Below are positions 11,680 through 19,863 of a stretch of 21,850 nt of DNA, one piece after another. The stretch comes from a virus. Made by a program: the position numbers and the translations under genes. Numbering within the stretch: the first letter of the stretch is position 1; the number at the start of each line of letters is the position of its first letter. The stretch spans positions 1 to 21,850 of the IMG/VR virus record IMGVR_UViG_3300007345_000329; one strand, given 5' to 3'. A model generated the notes under the pieces. It did not search any database. It saw only the letters and a program-made list of their open reading frames with translations, and was not told where the DNA came from.

Positions 11680-13103
11680 TGCCGATACATGAAGCCCCGA
11701 AGAAAATCACCGGAAAACAAAAGAAAGCACTCGATCGATCGCTGGTCCACTTGGATCGATTTGCCAGTGAGGTTTTCGGTCTAAAGTTATACAAGTGGCA
11801 GAAAGAGGTTTTAGGTGATCTGGACGAGTCAGGCGTCCGGGTTGCGCTGAAAGCCGCAAACGGATCTGGCAAGACTGCCATGTGTGCAGCGCCAGCGGCG
11901 CTATGGCACGCGCTCATGTTTCCGGATTCAGTCTGTGTAACTACATCCGGTGTCTACCGTCAGGTGCGTGAGCAGATGTGGCCCACCATTCGCACGCTCG
12001 CGACCAAGGTCAAAGATTTCGGTATCGAGATCAATCAGACTGACCTCAAGATCCCGGCACTCAACTCTCGCATCGTGGGTTTCTCAACGGATGATCCCGG
12101 TAGGTTTGAGGGTTGGCACGCAGAGAACCTCATGATCATTGTCGATGAGGCCAAGTCTGTTAAGGACGGCATCTTCGAGGCTATCGAGCGTTGTCAGCCC
12201 AACCGAATGCTGGTGATGTCCAGCCCGGGTGGTAACTCTGGGGAGTTCTACAAGATCTTCACCAAGCATACTGAGCTCTACAAAACGCACACCGTCACCT
12301 CGTTCGACTGTCCGCACATTCCTAAGATTTGGATTGAGCAGCAAGTCAAGAAGTGGGGTGAGGAACATCCGCTTGTCCGGTCAATGATCTTCGGAGAGTT
12401 CATGCAGACTAGCGATGAGAGTCTGCTGATCTCGTATGACGCATACCAACGCGCGATACAGGAGCCACCTCGCAAGGAGCCCGGACCAATGATCGCTGGC
12501 GTAGACTTCGCTGGTGGCAATGACGAGAACGTCATCGCTATCCGTGAGGGCAACAAGATCACCAAGATCATCTCATGGACTGACAAGGACACCATGGCCA
12601 GTGTGGGCCGGTTCGTGGTCGAGTTCACCAAAGCCGGACTGAAGCCAGAGAACGTGTTTTGCGATGAGGGCGGCTTGGGACGCCCCATGGCAGACGCGTT
12701 GCGAGACGCTGGCTGGCCGGTCAACCGCATCAACTTTGGAGCCCGTCCACGTAACCCGGATAAGTTTACAAACCTAGCGGCAGAGATGTGGTATGAGACA
12801 GCTCGTCTGATTGAGAAGAACGAATTGATCATGCCAGACGATGAGGTGCTCATGGCTCAGCTCACGAGCCGTAGGTGTCGCGCCAACAAGGCTGGGAAGC
12901 TTGAGCTTGAGACTAAAGGGGAGATGCGATCCAGAGGGCTATCCTCCCCGGACAGAGCTGACGCAGTCTGCATGGCCATCGCACTGGGCCACGAACACGA
13001 CTACATGCAGCGGTTCAGCAAGCCCAGTATTGAAGAGATCTTCGCTGGGATGGAGCTCGACACGGAGAGTCCGGACTCGAGGCGTGGGTTCGATTGCGGA
13101 TAA
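11679..13103 (+). CDS. terL: Large terminase subunit
   Basis: This 474-aa packaging motor drives DNA into the procapsid and cuts concatemers. Walker A is AANGSGKT (59-66). Walker B is LMIIVDEA with D156 and E157, followed by the coupling-motif-like MLVMSSPGG. The nuclease domain starts at IAGVDFAGG with D276, then VFCDEGGLG with D329, and the third acidic site SPDRADAV with D425/D428. Length and order are normal for phage terminases. The ATG overlaps the glycosyltransferase stop by one base. A 51-bp spacer with no strong hairpin separates it from the portal gene. Confidence 0.95.
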   Translation: MPIHEAPKKITGKQKKALDRSLVHLDRFASEVFGLKLYKWQKEVLGDLDESGVRVALKAANGSGKTAMCAAPAALWHALMFPDSVCVTTSGVYRQVREQMWPTIRTLATKVKDFGIEINQTDLKIPALNSRIVGFSTDDPGRFEGWHAENLMIIVDEAKSVKDGIFEAIERCQPNRMLVMSSPGGNSGEFYKIFTKHTELYKTHTVTSFDCPHIPKIWIEQQVKKWGEEHPLVRSMIFGEFMQTSDESLLISYDAYQRAIQEPPRKEPGPMIAGVDFAGGNDENVIAIREGNKITKIISWTDKDTMASVGRFVVEFTKAGLKPENVFCDEGGLGRPMADALRDAGWPVNRINFGARPRNPDKFTNLAAEMWYETARLIEKNELIMPDDEVLMAQLTSRRCRANKAGKLELETKGEMRSRGLSSPDRADAVCMAIALGHEHDYMQRFSKPSIEEIFAGMELDTESPDSRRGFDCG

Positions 13104-13154
13104 ATGACATTTTTCTGTTTGAATAAATCCTCGAACAATTGCATTTCGGGCTGA

Positions 13155-15068
13155 ATGGATTACTCGGAGCTATACTCCAAGACTTACGCTGATTTGCGCG
13201 ACCGCTCCACGTGGGAAACTCGTCAGCGTCAGTTCTACGAAATGCGTCACCACGGCTTGAGACGCAAGCACAAGCCATGGCCCGGTGCATCTGATGCCCA
13301 TTTCCCTCTCAGTGACACGATCATAACCAACCTCAAGCCCTACTATGTTCAGCAGCTGTTTGCGCTCGATACTGTCGCCTCATTCGTGTCGTTGAAGCAG
13401 CAACAGGCTGCATTGACTACAGCTGCCAGTCAGTGGATGGACTACAAACTGAAGCAGCGGTCAAATCTACAGACGGAGATCATCTCGACGATTGACACGA
13501 TGCTCGTGACCGGGCGTGGCATCCTCAAGGTGACCTACAACCTCGATGATCAGAAGCTGAGCTTCGAGAACGTGGACCCGATGCATCTCGTCGTTCCAAG
13601 CTACTGCAAGGACATCGAGACCGCTGACCGCATCACACACATTCAGCACTACTCGCCGGACAGTTATCGCCGTAAGTCAGTGTTCGCTCAGGATGAAGAT
13701 TTCATTGAGCGCGTGACTGGAGGCAACGCCAAAGAGCGAGGCGATCACAATCGCCATCAGATAGCCAAGCAGCGTGAGGGTGTCATTGATACGGACAAGG
13801 ACACCATTGTCATCTGGGAAACATACGTCCAGAACGACGACAAGACATGGACGATATACACCTATTGTCCACATGACTTGAACTTTGAAGTCCGGCCACC
13901 GATGGAAGTGCCCTACAGCCACGGCAAGCCGCCGTTTGTGAGCTGTCAGTATGAGCACAAGGATGCCGGATGGTATAGCCCTCGGGGAGTGACTGAGCTC
14001 GTTGCTGTATTTGAATCAGCGTTGAGCAAGCTTCTCAACGAGAAGAATGACACGATGTCGCTCTACAACAGGCCTTTGTTTCGCTCGACTCGTGCGCTGC
14101 CTAACACAGCCAACTTGCGTTTTCAGCCCGGGCAAATTTTACCGGAGGACATACAACCAATCCCGATGCCTCAGCCGCCGATCTCGTTTGATCAGCACAT
14201 GATTCTGTATCGGGAACTCGCCCAACAACGGGTAAGTACTCCGGACTTCGGGATCTCTCAGACTCTCGATCAGAACCAGCGTAGGACTGCTACAGAAATT
14301 AGCGCAATCGGGAATCTGTTCAGTCAATCAGCTGATCTACGTATGCGGACGTTCCGCTTGTTTTTGGGAGATCTCTACAGGCAGTGCTGGTCGCTACTGA
14401 CGCAGTTCGACCGCTCGAGCCTCAATTTTTATTACCTCGACACGTTGCAGAAGATTCCTCAAGAGGCGCTGCATGAGGACTACGACATCGTGCCTAGCGG
14501 ATCGGCTGATGGTGTGAACAAACAGTTTCACTTCCAAAAGGCGGTGGCTCGCTTCCAGATGTTTGTGAACGATCCAAACATCGATCAAGTCGAGCTAAGG
14601 CGATCAGTCCTCGAGGCTGATGACTCTGGGCTCGTTAAGCGTTTGCTCACTGATCCCGGGATTGAAGCAGCAGACCAAGCAGAGGATCAAGCTGTCGAGC
14701 TGAGTGTCATGAAGATCGGCTTCCCAGCTGTGGTGAAGCCCGGTGATGACCATGCCACCCACGTTCGGACCATGCTTGATTACTTAGCACTCAAGCGTGC
14801 CCAGAATGCCCCGACAGATCCTATCGAGCTCCAGCGTATCCAAGAACACATTGGAGCGCACATGGAGCAGTTCCAGCAACAAGACGGCAAGGCTGCTCGC
14901 GAGCTGGCGATAGAGATTCAAGAAATTTCCGATGCGATTACTCAAACTGATCAAGGCGGCATACCGCCTCAGCAAGCTGGACCCGGGGCTCCAATCCCCG
15001 GAGTGGACCAAGGAGGAAGCCCAAGCCCTCAGCAGCTTCCTCAGCAGCCCACTGGGGCAGAAAATTAA
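13155..15068 (+). CDS. Portal protein
   Basis: This 637-aa protein sits directly after terL. FPLSDTIITNLKPYYVQQLF and IDTMLVTGRGILKVTYN are followed by LSFENVDPMHLVVPSYCKDIETADRITH. The latter is the 'vdP...v.P.a.d...a' clip/stem region typical of podophage-like portals that form a 12-mer at the head vertex. The large size resembles portals of short-tailed or N4-capsid-type phages. The C-terminal 40 residues are Pro/Gln/Gly-rich (IPPQQAGPGAPIPG and on), and the last 137 bp are shared with another gene in a second frame. The start has no good Shine-Dalgarno sequence. Confidence 0.82.
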   Translation: MDYSELYSKTYADLRDRSTWETRQRQFYEMRHHGLRRKHKPWPGASDAHFPLSDTIITNLKPYYVQQLFALDTVASFVSLKQQQAALTTAASQWMDYKLKQRSNLQTEIISTIDTMLVTGRGILKVTYNLDDQKLSFENVDPMHLVVPSYCKDIETADRITHIQHYSPDSYRRKSVFAQDEDFIERVTGGNAKERGDHNRHQIAKQREGVIDTDKDTIVIWETYVQNDDKTWTIYTYCPHDLNFEVRPPMEVPYSHGKPPFVSCQYEHKDAGWYSPRGVTELVAVFESALSKLLNEKNDTMSLYNRPLFRSTRALPNTANLRFQPGQILPEDIQPIPMPQPPISFDQHMILYRELAQQRVSTPDFGISQTLDQNQRRTATEISAIGNLFSQSADLRMRTFRLFLGDLYRQCWSLLTQFDRSSLNFYYLDTLQKIPQEALHEDYDIVPSGSADGVNKQFHFQKAVARFQMFVNDPNIDQVELRRSVLEADDSGLVKRLLTDPGIEAADQAEDQAVELSVMKIGFPAVVKPGDDHATHVRTMLDYLALKRAQNAPTDPIELQRIQEHIGAHMEQFQQQDGKAARELAIEIQEISDAITQTDQGGIPPQQAGPGAPIPGVDQGGSPSPQQLPQQPTGAEN

Positions 15069-15243
15069 AATGACAATTTTTCGGTGGATAGTTCAGCAAA
15101 GCTTTGCGTCTATTGACCGAGGAGCCGACAAGGCTCAATACAATGTTGGATACGCCATGGGCTTCAGGGACGGCATTGCCGCTCTGGATACGCTGGTCTC
15201 GAACGGACTGCTCGTGGACTCCGATGATAGCGAAGACATATGA
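14932..15243 (+). CDS. Small head-region protein overlapping portal
   Basis: The product is 103 aa. After a basic helix (MRLLKLIKAAYRLSKLDP) comes LQSPEWTKEEAQALSSFLSS with PLGQKIKMTIFRWIVQQSFA. It then continues into YNVGYAMGFRDGIAALDTL. The 'W..eE...L..FL.sp.G..l' and 'y..GyA.G.r.gi..L' patterns recall small proteins encoded next to portals in many phages; I recall the pattern and do not know a function. Starting at 14932 it overlaps the portal by 137 bp in another frame; later starts would lose the SPEWT motif. Its stop is ATGA-coupled to the scaffold gene, so it is in the operon. Confidence 0.65.
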   Translation: MRLLKLIKAAYRLSKLDPGLQSPEWTKEEAQALSSFLSSPLGQKIKMTIFRWIVQQSFASIDRGADKAQYNVGYAMGFRDGIAALDTLVSNGLLVDSDDSEDI

Positions 15244-16124
15244 CAGAAGCCATGGACCGAGACGCAATGCTGCGTCTCATCTCGGGCGAAACCCCGGCAG
15301 AAACGCCCACTGCCACTCCAGAGCAAGAGTCACCCTCAGCGGAAGAGCCAATCGCTGTAAATGAAGAGGCTCAAGTGGAGGAAGCCAAACCGGCTGAATC
15401 AACTGACTCTGAACAGTCAGAAACGTCTGACGAGAAGACTGAATCGAGATACGAGAAACTCCGTAAAGCTGAAGAACGCCAGAAGAAAACATGGCAAAAA
15501 CTTCAAGAAGAACGTGAGTCTCTCAGAGTGGCTAAGGAGGAGCTCGAATCCTCGCGCATCCAGCTCGAATCAGACCGGAACAAACTAGCCGACGAGATCG
15601 CCAATAAAGGGGACGAGGCATCACCGGATGTCTACGAAGCGGTGGCAGAAAGATTTCGCGACTCGGGAGAACCGGAACTAGCAGAGGAAGCCATGCGAAT
15701 GGCTAAGGAAGCTAGGTCTAAACGCGAGAACGCCCAGAAGACTGTTGAGGTCAATCGATTCAAAAAAGAATGGTCGGACTCCGTGAGTGAGTTGGTCAAG
15801 GACAAGCCTGACTTGAACAATCCGGAGAGTGAGCTCTACAAGGCCACCGAGTTTTTGCTCAAGAACAAGCCAGCCCTATCCACTTACTCGTCTGGGTTTC
15901 GGGATGCAGTTGAGGTTGCCGAATACTACGTCAACTCAAAGCGGCTCGAGACAGTTTCAAACGAGAACAAGAAGCTCCGCGAGGAGCTCGATAACTACAA
16001 ACGAAAACTAAATTTAGGCACGAGCGATGTTCCTCGTCGATCAGCCCCGAAAGGGTTTGGCGACATGAGCCGCGAGGAGCAGCGTGAAGCGATTCTTCGC
16101 ATGACTCGCTCAGCCACAAGGTAA
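15240..16124 (+). CDS. Capsid scaffolding protein-like
   Basis: This 294-aa protein is highly charged. The first 60 residues are acidic and disordered (Glu/Ala/Pro/Thr-rich). Residues about 65-125 form a long coiled coil (RYEKLRKAEERQKKTWQKLQ, then EERESLRVAKEELESSRIQL), a second helical part follows, and a basic C-terminus SREEQREAILRMTRSATR would bind the shell. This is the usual build of phage scaffolds: acidic start, long helices, basic end. Its place between portal and major capsid genes supports the call. No protease domain is visible. The stop lies within the Shine-Dalgarno of the capsid gene. Confidence 0.75.
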   Translation: MTEAMDRDAMLRLISGETPAETPTATPEQESPSAEEPIAVNEEAQVEEAKPAESTDSEQSETSDEKTESRYEKLRKAEERQKKTWQKLQEERESLRVAKEELESSRIQLESDRNKLADEIANKGDEASPDVYEAVAERFRDSGEPELAEEAMRMAKEARSKRENAQKTVEVNRFKKEWSDSVSELVKDKPDLNNPESELYKATEFLLKNKPALSTYSSGFRDAVEVAEYYVNSKRLETVSNENKKLREELDNYKRKLNLGTSDVPRRSAPKGFGDMSREEQREAILRMTRSATR

Positions 16125-16133
16125 GGAAATACT

Positions 16134-17138
16134 ATGGCAGATTCTACTATTAGCACCACAAATGGCGGCGGAGGCGGAGCCTCCGGTGGCGACATTTCAC
16201 ACGCAATGCAGACATACTTCAGTCGCGAGCTTTTGGCCACGATTGAAAAGACTGTCGTTTTGGACCAGTTCGCAATGAAGGCTCCTTTGCCCGAGCGCGC
16301 TGGAGGTCGGACGATGCGCTTTTTCAGATACGAAGCCGGAGACGCTGGTCACGTTGATTCTCTTACCGAGGGAACCACGCCAACCACCAAGGCTCTACAG
16401 CTCGAATACGTTGAGGCTCCTCTCAATCAATACGGTCAGATTCTCTCTATCTCTGATCTGGCTGACGCAACTGCATTGTTCAACAACATCGAGCAAGCCA
16501 CTCTTCGCATTGGTCGTGACAGTGCTCTGAAGCTCGACAGCGTTATCCGCGCTGAGCTGTTCAGCAATGACGGCGGCATTCCAACCGAAAACAACATCTA
16601 CTCCGGCTCACCCACTTCTTACGGGGCTTCCATCACCGCTGCTGATGCCAGCGACTGGCTGGATGCCGCCACGGCATTGAAGATTCAAGCTGCCACTCCT
16701 ATTGATGGTGGGTTCGTTGCTATCGTTGGTCCCCAACAGGCTCGTGACTTGCTGTCTGACTCCGAGTGGCAAGAAGCGCACCACTACGCTGAGCCACAAG
16801 CTCGTCTGCGCGGTGAGATCGGTCGTATGCACGGTGTCCGTTTCGTGGAAACCACTGAGCCTTGGATTGCTGATGCTGCTGGTTCTCAGTTCACCTACGA
16901 CTCGACTGCAACTGACAAGGCTTACGGCTCTGTTGTTGTTGGTGCTCAGGCTTACGGTGTTCCCTCTCTCGGAAGCCAGAGCCCATACAGCCCATCGGTC
17001 TACATTGTGACCGGAGCTGACAAGAATGATCCTTTGAACCAGCGCATCCTTGTTGGTTTCAAATCATTCTTCGCAGCCAAGAACATCCAGCCTAAGCACA
17101 TCGCTCGCGTCTACTCCAAGACCGGCTACGGAGCATAA
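16134..17138 (+). CDS. Major capsid protein, N4-gp56 family
   Basis: This 334-aa protein is the shell protein. The pattern TYFSRELLATIEKTVVLDQF, then GGRTMRFFRY, LTEGTTPTTKALQLEYVEAP and LNQYGQILSISDLAD matches the N4-gp56 family of HK97-fold capsids. Conserved later parts include GFVAIVGPQQARDL and GVRFVETTEPWIAD. The N-terminus (residues 2-20) is a flexible Ser/Thr/Gly-rich arm with a five-Gly run. AAGGA at 16123-16127 lies 6 nt ahead of the ATG, one of the best ribosome binding sites in the window, in keeping with high expression. Confidence 0.9.
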   Translation: MADSTISTTNGGGGGASGGDISHAMQTYFSRELLATIEKTVVLDQFAMKAPLPERAGGRTMRFFRYEAGDAGHVDSLTEGTTPTTKALQLEYVEAPLNQYGQILSISDLADATALFNNIEQATLRIGRDSALKLDSVIRAELFSNDGGIPTENNIYSGSPTSYGASITAADASDWLDAATALKIQAATPIDGGFVAIVGPQQARDLLSDSEWQEAHHYAEPQARLRGEIGRMHGVRFVETTEPWIADAAGSQFTYDSTATDKAYGSVVVGAQAYGVPSLGSQSPYSPSVYIVTGADKNDPLNQRILVGFKSFFAAKNIQPKHIARVYSKTGYGA

Positions 17139-17143
17139 TCATC

Positions 17144-17392
17144 ATGCCATTCGAGATAACGATACCCACTGAGGCGGTAGCCATCATGGACGGTGAGGAA
17201 CAAGTGATGCCACAAGCTGGCGACACTGTGACCGTCACCATTGAGGGCACTGTTGAGGAAGCTGGCGAGGGAGGCGTCACACTGTACGCCAAAACGGCAA
17301 ACGGTGTTGATCTCGGAGCTGGTGAGGAAGCACCCGAGGGTCCAAGCGACCGCGAGGGAATGCTGGCGATGCTCAAAGGAGCGCAGCTGTAA
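17144..17392 (+). CDS. Unknown small acidic protein after capsid gene
   Basis: The product is 82 aa: MPFEITIPTEAVAIMDGEEQ, then beta-rich TVTVTIEGTVEEAGEGGVTL and a helical end REGMLAMLKGAQL. GGAG at 17132-17135, within the end of the capsid gene, can serve as its ribosome binding site. A beta-rich acidic small protein right after the capsid gene could be a decoration or head-completion protein; I do not recognise a family. Confidence 0.65.
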   Translation: MPFEITIPTEAVAIMDGEEQVMPQAGDTVTVTIEGTVEEAGEGGVTLYAKTANGVDLGAGEEAPEGPSDREGMLAMLKGAQL

Positions 17393-17403
17393 ATATCACA
17401 CAA

Positions 17404-17425
17404 TGGGGGAGGGCAACCTCCCCCA
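17404..17425 (+). terminator. GC-rich hairpin with GCAA tetraloop after capsid region
   Basis: TGGGGGAGG (17404-17412) pairs perfectly with CCTCCCCCA (17417-17425) around a GCAA tetraloop. No T run follows (CCTTAA and then ATG at 17432), so it is more likely an mRNA stabilising or processing element, or a weak attenuator, than a full terminator. Confidence 0.6.
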
Positions 17426-17431
17426 CCTTAA

Positions 17432-17683
17432 ATGCCAACCTACACGTTTGAAAACATAGCCGGGGAACGCATCGAGGCGAACAAGCCCATGGGCACTCAA
17501 GAGTTCGTCAATGAGGGCGTCACATGGAAACGCATCACAGAGCCCGAGGGCTTTCGGATGCACACCGGAGCAAGTCTCCCAGATCAGAGGGAGCAGATGC
17601 GGCGAGGTTACTACCGCGCAGAGCACAAGGGTTGGAACAGTCGATTTTCAAAAACCAAAGTCAAAAAGGTCTGGGATCTATGA
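17432..17683 (+). CDS. Unknown small protein (83 aa)
   Basis: The frame starts MPTYTFENIAGERIEANKPM. Its first strand resembles the N-terminus of FmdB-type zinc ribbons, but it has no cysteines, so it is not a metal ribbon. The rest is mixed, with a basic end FSKTKVKKVWDL. It starts 6 nt after the hairpin at 17404-17425 with no free Shine-Dalgarno sequence; the only GGAGG is buried in that stem. The stop is ATGA-coupled to the next gene. It is probably a minor structural protein from its place. Confidence 0.6.
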   Translation: MPTYTFENIAGERIEANKPMGTQEFVNEGVTWKRITEPEGFRMHTGASLPDQREQMRRGYYRAEHKGWNSRFSKTKVKKVWDL

Positions 17684-17907
17684 GAGATTTTATTCAAGGA
17701 AAAGGTCGGGTCGTTACCACCGCTGGCACATACACGGGCAAGTGGAATTACATTTATGCCATCAGCGATGTCGTTATCAGTAGCTATGATGGCGCATTGG
17801 AAGACTTCCCGGGTGGTGGACTTACTATCCCGGCTGGGTTCTGTCCGAGGATCGATGCCAAGTCAGTGACCATCGATAGTGGCAACGCATTCTTGTACCA
17901 CGAATGA
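17680..17907 (+). CDS. Unknown small structural-region protein (75 aa)
   Basis: It begins MRDFIQGKGRVVTTAGTYTG and is beta-rich throughout (KWNYIYAISDVVISSY, IDAKSVTIDSGNAFLYH). The frame is open further upstream, but the ATG at 17680 overlaps the previous stop, like other junctions here. Its stop overlaps the start of the next small gene. This all-beta small protein could belong to the head surface or head-tail joint; no family is recognised. Confidence 0.62.
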   Translation: MRDFIQGKGRVVTTAGTYTGKWNYIYAISDVVISSYDGALEDFPGGGLTIPAGFCPRIDAKSVTIDSGNAFLYHE

Positions 17908-18041
17908 TCGCCAGACTAATGACCTTGTTTGCGATGATGACAACGCCCAGTCGCATTGCTGTCTCGCCTACCGTTTTCATTGTTTCGAGCACTGGTCACA
18001 CAATCAGTGACGGAGCAAACCTTATTATCCAGAAAGACTGA
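17904..18041 (+). CDS. Unknown very small protein (45 aa)
   Basis: The frame starts MIARLMTLFAMMTTPSRIAV, a hydrophobic and Met-rich beginning, then a beta-like VFIVSSTGHTISDGANLIIQ. ATGA coupling to the gene before and a 2-bp gap to the fibre gene after it place it firmly in the operon. The hydrophobic start is too weak to call a membrane helix. It may resemble its upstream neighbour in its beta part (both end in a short strand-turn-strand unit). Confidence 0.55.
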   Translation: MIARLMTLFAMMTTPSRIAVSPTVFIVSSTGHTISDGANLIIQKD

Positions 18042-18043
18042 TC

Positions 18044-19507
18044 ATGGCTAACATCCGAGTAAAAGATCTACCCAATACGAACACAGCAGCTGATACAGAT
18101 GAGTTCATCATCGACAGCTCGACAGCTGGTACTCGCCGCCTCTCCTACTCGGAGTTAAAGAGCGAGATCTCCACGGACTTTGCAGCGGACGTTGCCACAT
18201 ACGGCATCGCAACGCTAGATTCCGACAACAAACTGAGCGCCTCCCAGATCCCAGACTCACTGGCTCAGGGCATGAACTTTGTTGGTGTGGCCAACAGTGC
18301 TGGGGATCTTACCTCCACGACTCAAGGTGACTTTTACGTGATCCAAACTGCGTTTGGCGTTTACTCAGTCGGCGACCAAGCTGTCTATGATGGTAGCGCC
18401 TATGTCCGGGTGGTCGATGGGACTAAAGAAATCACCGAGGGTGGAACTGGAGCAACTACACTCGATGACGCTAAAGGCAACCTCGAAGTCCCAGACGTTG
18501 GCACTGCACCCAACGAGGTTCCGCTGAACGGCATGCTGGGCGATATGGCCTATCAATCAAGTGAGGGCATATCAGTTGGTACTGTCGAGGCTGACAATGT
18601 CTCGGTTGGTAATGTCGGGTCTGGATACTCAGCAGTTGCTGACAAGCTGATTGTCGGGGACGAGGATGGCTCCTCTGGAATGACGATTGCCAGCGGCAGT
18701 AGCAGCACGGGTAGCTTGTTTTTTGCTGACGGCACAACCAGCTCGTCTCAACGTGCTGCTGGGAAAATCGTCTACAACCACAGCGCAGACCAGCTCCAGA
18801 TTGGAACCGTAAACACGACTGCTATCACCATCGATTCGGACCAGAGGGTCGGCATCGGGACATCCTCGCCATCAGACATGTTTGCTTGGAGCAACCAATT
18901 GGTTGTCGGTGATGGGGCAGACCATCGAGGTCTAACCGTTTTAAGTGCCACCAACAAAACCGGCAACATTTTCTTCGCGGACGGAACCGGAGCAAGCAGC
19001 TTCGCTGGCCAAATTCAGTATGACCATACGGCGAACGCTATGGTATTCGCCACAAATGGAGTCACCCACTGGACCATTAACTCCACGGGCAACCTAGTTG
19101 CTGGCTCAGGAGTAGGCATTGATTTCGGGTCTACGACCACGGGTTCAGGAGCTGTAGCCACAAACGGTGGGTTATTGGACGACTATGAATTTGGCGACTT
19201 CACCGTAACTGCTGGCGGGACTTGGACGGTTACTCCTACTTCGATGGGGGGTAAATATGTGAAAGTCGGGAACCTCGTAACTTGCTGGGTCACGTTTGGT
19301 GGAAGCCCATCCAAAACCAGCGCAACAAGCGGTTGGCTTGAGGGCTTGCCTTTTGCAACCAATGGATACCCCGGACAGGGCTCCGTGAGTGACACCTCAG
19401 TCGTCGACCGAGGCAACTGCTATGCCGCAAACGTGAACAGACTGTGGCTGACTGCTACCAGTTTTGGCGTGAATAGCTTCGCAACTGTTACCTACCGACA
19501 CGACTAA
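18044..19507 (+). CDS. Tail fibre-like protein
   Basis: The product is 487 aa. The N-terminus MANIRVKDLPNTNTAADTDE and then FIIDSSTAGTRRLSYSEL is the attachment-type start of many phage fibres. The middle holds ITEGGTGATTLDDAKGNLEV, a common fibre collar motif. Two related blocks follow at about residues 202-276 and 286-350, each with L-I/V-VGD, a G-L/M-T stretch, TG-S/N-L/I-FFADGT and an I-x-Y-x-H strand, plus RVGIGTSSPS. This is the repeating beta-helix build of fibre shafts. The C-terminal 120 residues look like a beta-rich tip domain. It presumably binds the host surface. Confidence 0.75.
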   Translation: MANIRVKDLPNTNTAADTDEFIIDSSTAGTRRLSYSELKSEISTDFAADVATYGIATLDSDNKLSASQIPDSLAQGMNFVGVANSAGDLTSTTQGDFYVIQTAFGVYSVGDQAVYDGSAYVRVVDGTKEITEGGTGATTLDDAKGNLEVPDVGTAPNEVPLNGMLGDMAYQSSEGISVGTVEADNVSVGNVGSGYSAVADKLIVGDEDGSSGMTIASGSSSTGSLFFADGTTSSSQRAAGKIVYNHSADQLQIGTVNTTAITIDSDQRVGIGTSSPSDMFAWSNQLVVGDGADHRGLTVLSATNKTGNIFFADGTGASSFAGQIQYDHTANAMVFATNGVTHWTINSTGNLVAGSGVGIDFGSTTTGSGAVATNGGLLDDYEFGDFTVTAGGTWTVTPTSMGGKYVKVGNLVTCWVTFGGSPSKTSATSGWLEGLPFATNGYPGQGSVSDTSVVDRGNCYAANVNRLWLTATSFGVNSFATVTYRHD

Positions 19508-19516
19508 GCAATTTAC

Positions 19517-19533
19517 CCCAGTCGGAGACTGGG
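19517..19533 (+). other. Short perfect hairpin between fibre gene and next gene
   Basis: CCCAGTC (19517-19523) pairs with GACTGGG (19527-19533) around a GGA loop. There is no T run after it, so it is not a standard terminator. GGAG sits at the loop, 28 nt from the next ATG at 19556, which has no Shine-Dalgarno sequence of its own. Confidence 0.5.
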
Positions 19534-19555
19534 ATGGACCACAACCAATAATACT

Positions 19556-19849
19556 ATGATTGAGAAGAAAACATACTGCGACAAAATCGAATTTGTCCCT
19601 CCATACGCCGTTCAATGCCGTAAGCGCATTAGTGTTGTCGAAGACGGCAACGAACTCGCCGCCTCGTTTGAACGTTGCGTGATGCAGCCGGACTCTGACT
19701 GGAGTCAGGCCGAGCCTAACGTCCAAGCCATCTGCAATGCAGTTTTCACTGATGCAGTCAAAGCTGACTGGGCTGCGAAGAAAGCCGCTGATGCTGCTGA
19801 GGTGGCAACTGAGCCAGAATCAGACGCTACCGAAACTCCAACTGAATAA
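19556..19849 (+). CDS. Unknown small protein (97 aa) between fibre genes
   Basis: It begins MIEKKTYCDKIEFVPPYAVQ, with paired strands, followed by RISVVEDGNELAASFERCVM and a helical end, then an Ala/Glu/Thr-rich tail (AAEVATEPESDATETPTE). Three cysteines are scattered and form no metal motif. Small proteins with this strand-strand start and Ala/Glu-rich tail often stand beside fibre genes and may be assembly helpers, but this is inference. A perfect hairpin precedes it in the 48-bp gap. Confidence 0.65.
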   Translation: MIEKKTYCDKIEFVPPYAVQCRKRISVVEDGNELAASFERCVMQPDSDWSQAEPNVQAICNAVFTDAVKADWAAKKAADAAEVATEPESDATETPTE

Positions 19850-19863
19850 CGGAGAGGTCACCA

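Noticed and set aside
12278-12853. Minus-strand frame of 191 aa opposite terL
   Set aside because: It is antisense to the terminase nuclease domain, with shadow-like composition.
13104-13154. 16-codon frame exactly filling the terL-portal gap
   Set aside because: No ribosome binding site and no recognisable peptide; an end-to-end fit in 51 bp can arise by chance.
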